Below are positions 5,589-6,429 of a DNA stretch of 6,429 nt, one piece after another. A program made the position numbers and the translations under genes. This DNA comes from JBDZUZ01 sp040255445 (GTDB taxonomy: Bacteria; Planctomycetota; Phycisphaerae; Phycisphaerales; UBA1924): contig JBDZUZ010000187.1 in the NCBI GenBank assembly GCA_040255445.1, positions 1 to 6,429 of the forward strand, in the 5' to 3' direction. The notes under the pieces are model-generated. The model was given only the letters and a program-made list of their open reading frames with translations. It searched no databases and was not told the DNA's origin. Position 1 is the first letter of the stretch, and each line of letters starts with the position of its first letter.

Positions 5589-6429
5589 TTAGAAGAGGGT
5601 GGCGAGGAGTGAGTTCAGGAAGTAGATGCAGATCGGCGCGAGGATGGCGGCGGCGGTCGCCGCGGCGACGGCGCGGAAGAGGCTGATGCGGTGGGCGCGG
5701 GAGGCGATGCCGGCGGCGAGGCCGATCCACATGACCGGTGCGATGAAGATGATGCCGAACGGGACGAAGCCGAGCACGAGGCCGCTGGTTGCGTAGCAGG
5801 CGCACTGGATCGTGGTACGGAACTTGCCGCGGCGGCGGGGGAGGGGCTGGAGAAAGATGTGCGCGAGGATGGTCGCGGTCGCGGCGATGAGGAGCCCGGC
5901 GGTGGCGGCGATGAGCGCGATGCCCATGGCTTCCTCGATGTCGGTCTGCTGGGGTCCGCCCAGCAGCAGGTAGGCATAGGGCAACTGGAGGGCTATGCCG
6001 AAGACGGCGATGTTGATCGCGGCGAATGCGAGGGCGCGGCGGGTGCTGCCGGGACGGGGTTCGTGCGGGAGTTTGAGGCCGGTGTCGAGGGTCACGTTGA
6101 TGGTGAGCGCCCAGCGGACAAGCCAGCCCGCGCGGCGTTCGGTCCAGGGGACGACGACTGAGCGGAGCTCGGCCGCGCTCTCCTCGGACGCGGGGACGAC
6201 CGCGCTGTGTTGAGGAACGATGACCGCGCCGCAGGCGCAGTCGAAGGGATCTTCAAGAACGATGCGGTCCGCCGCGGAATCGAGGTCGGTGTCGATGCGT
6301 GCGGGCAGCGGGACGAGGCCGTTGCAGCCGTGGCAGCGGACGCGGAGATCGGCGGGGTTGAAGCGGTATTCGGTGATGGAGAACGGGTCGCCGCACTCCG
6401 GGCAGGTGCGGGTGGAGAGATTCCAGAGG
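5589..6429 (-). CDS. Zinc-ribbon membrane protein, 5' end cut by the window edge
   Basis: The frame is open from the window edge (first full codon at 6428) to a TAA at 5591-5589, giving 279 visible residues. The N-terminal part has CPEC at 9-12, CHGC at 32-35 and CAC at 64-66, consistent with zinc ribbons. The spacing of the first two is identical to that in the broken paralogue at 1170-1723. There an extra CPNC precedes LWHL, so the matching first pair here (before LWNL) probably lies just off the edge, and the gene should start about 25-30 bases outside. A Trp-rich linker follows (VPWTERRAGWLVRWA, about 91-105). Then come four hydrophobic segments at about 131-157, 165-195, 208-242 and 250-279, so the protein is a multi-pass inner-membrane protein with a cytoplasmic metal-binding head. 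The layout recalls zinc-ribbon-plus-Yip1-like proteins, but I cannot confirm the family. The GTG at 6095 is not the start, because it would discard the metal-binding domain. It is separated from the next gene by 151 bp of mostly repeat, so shared transcription is possible but not shown. Confidence 0.8.
   Translation of the reverse strand, partial: LWNLSTRTCPECGDPFSITEYRFNPADLRVRCHGCNGLVPLPARIDTDLDSAADRIVLEDPFDCACGAVIVPQHSAVVPASEESAAELRSVVVPWTERRAGWLVRWALTINVTLDTGLKLPHEPRPGSTRRALAFAAINIAVFGIALQLPYAYLLLGGPQQTDIEEAMGIALIAATAGLLIAATATILAHIFLQPLPRRRGKFRTTIQCACYATSGLVLGFVPFGIIFIAPVMWIGLAAGIASRAHRISLFRAVAAATAAAILAPICIYFLNSLLATLF

Noticed and set aside
4166..5686. Plus-strand open frame of 506 codons
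   Set aside because: It spans the DUF4132 start, the ubiquitin-like gene and the octamer arrays on the opposite strand. Low-complexity ends and no motifs; the minus-strand genes explain the DNA better.
5691..6161. Plus-strand open frame of 156 codons
   Set aside because: Antisense to the membrane helices of the right-edge gene; extreme Gly/Asp/Glu composition.

Overview
The window is high-GC DNA in which all convincing genes read on the minus strand, so the biological order runs from the right edge (6429) to the left. The likely source is a planctomycete, probably Phycisphaerae-like. This rests on three things: the high GC, a CxxC-zinc-ribbon-plus-membrane protein type that I associate with that group, and arrays of an octamer close to GGCACGAA in the gaps between genes. 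No rRNA or other phylogenetic marker is present, so this assignment is inference.

Layout in transcription order. (1) 6429-5589: a zinc-ribbon membrane protein cut by the window edge. Its open frame runs through the edge with no start codon; a GTG at 6095 is internal. (2) 5588-5438: a gap with two octamer arrays. (3) 5437-5039: a 132-residue protein that looks like a ubiquitin/MoaD/ThiS-type beta-grasp protein and ends in a bare Gly-Gly. (4) 5035-1805, only 3 bases further on: a 1076-residue DUF4132 protein. (5) 1723-1170: a second zinc-ribbon gene of the same type as (1), broken by a frameshift and cut short inside a repeat. (6) 991-176: a solitary PD-(D/E)XK restriction-type endonuclease, bracketed by two 58-bp direct repeats (1132-1189 and 85-142, 55/58 identical). 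(7) 84-1: non-coding as far as can be seen, with a strong G-quadruplex motif.

The most interesting unit is the tightly coupled pair of a Gly-Gly-ending ubiquitin-like protein and a DUF4132 giant. DUF4132 (E. coli YehI/MolR type) has no established biochemistry, and I recall no described system built on this pair. The sequence suggests that the small protein is either conjugated or thiolated at its C-terminus, or acts as a non-covalent partner of DUF4132. No E1-like, E2-like or JAB gene is in the window, so any activating enzyme would be outside it or the Gly-Gly would be structural.

The left third looks like a patch of gene turnover: a broken zinc-ribbon paralogue, dispersed palindromic repeats and a possibly acquired nuclease with somewhat lower GC than the DUF4132 gene. 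Function is not known for any of these genes beyond family level.
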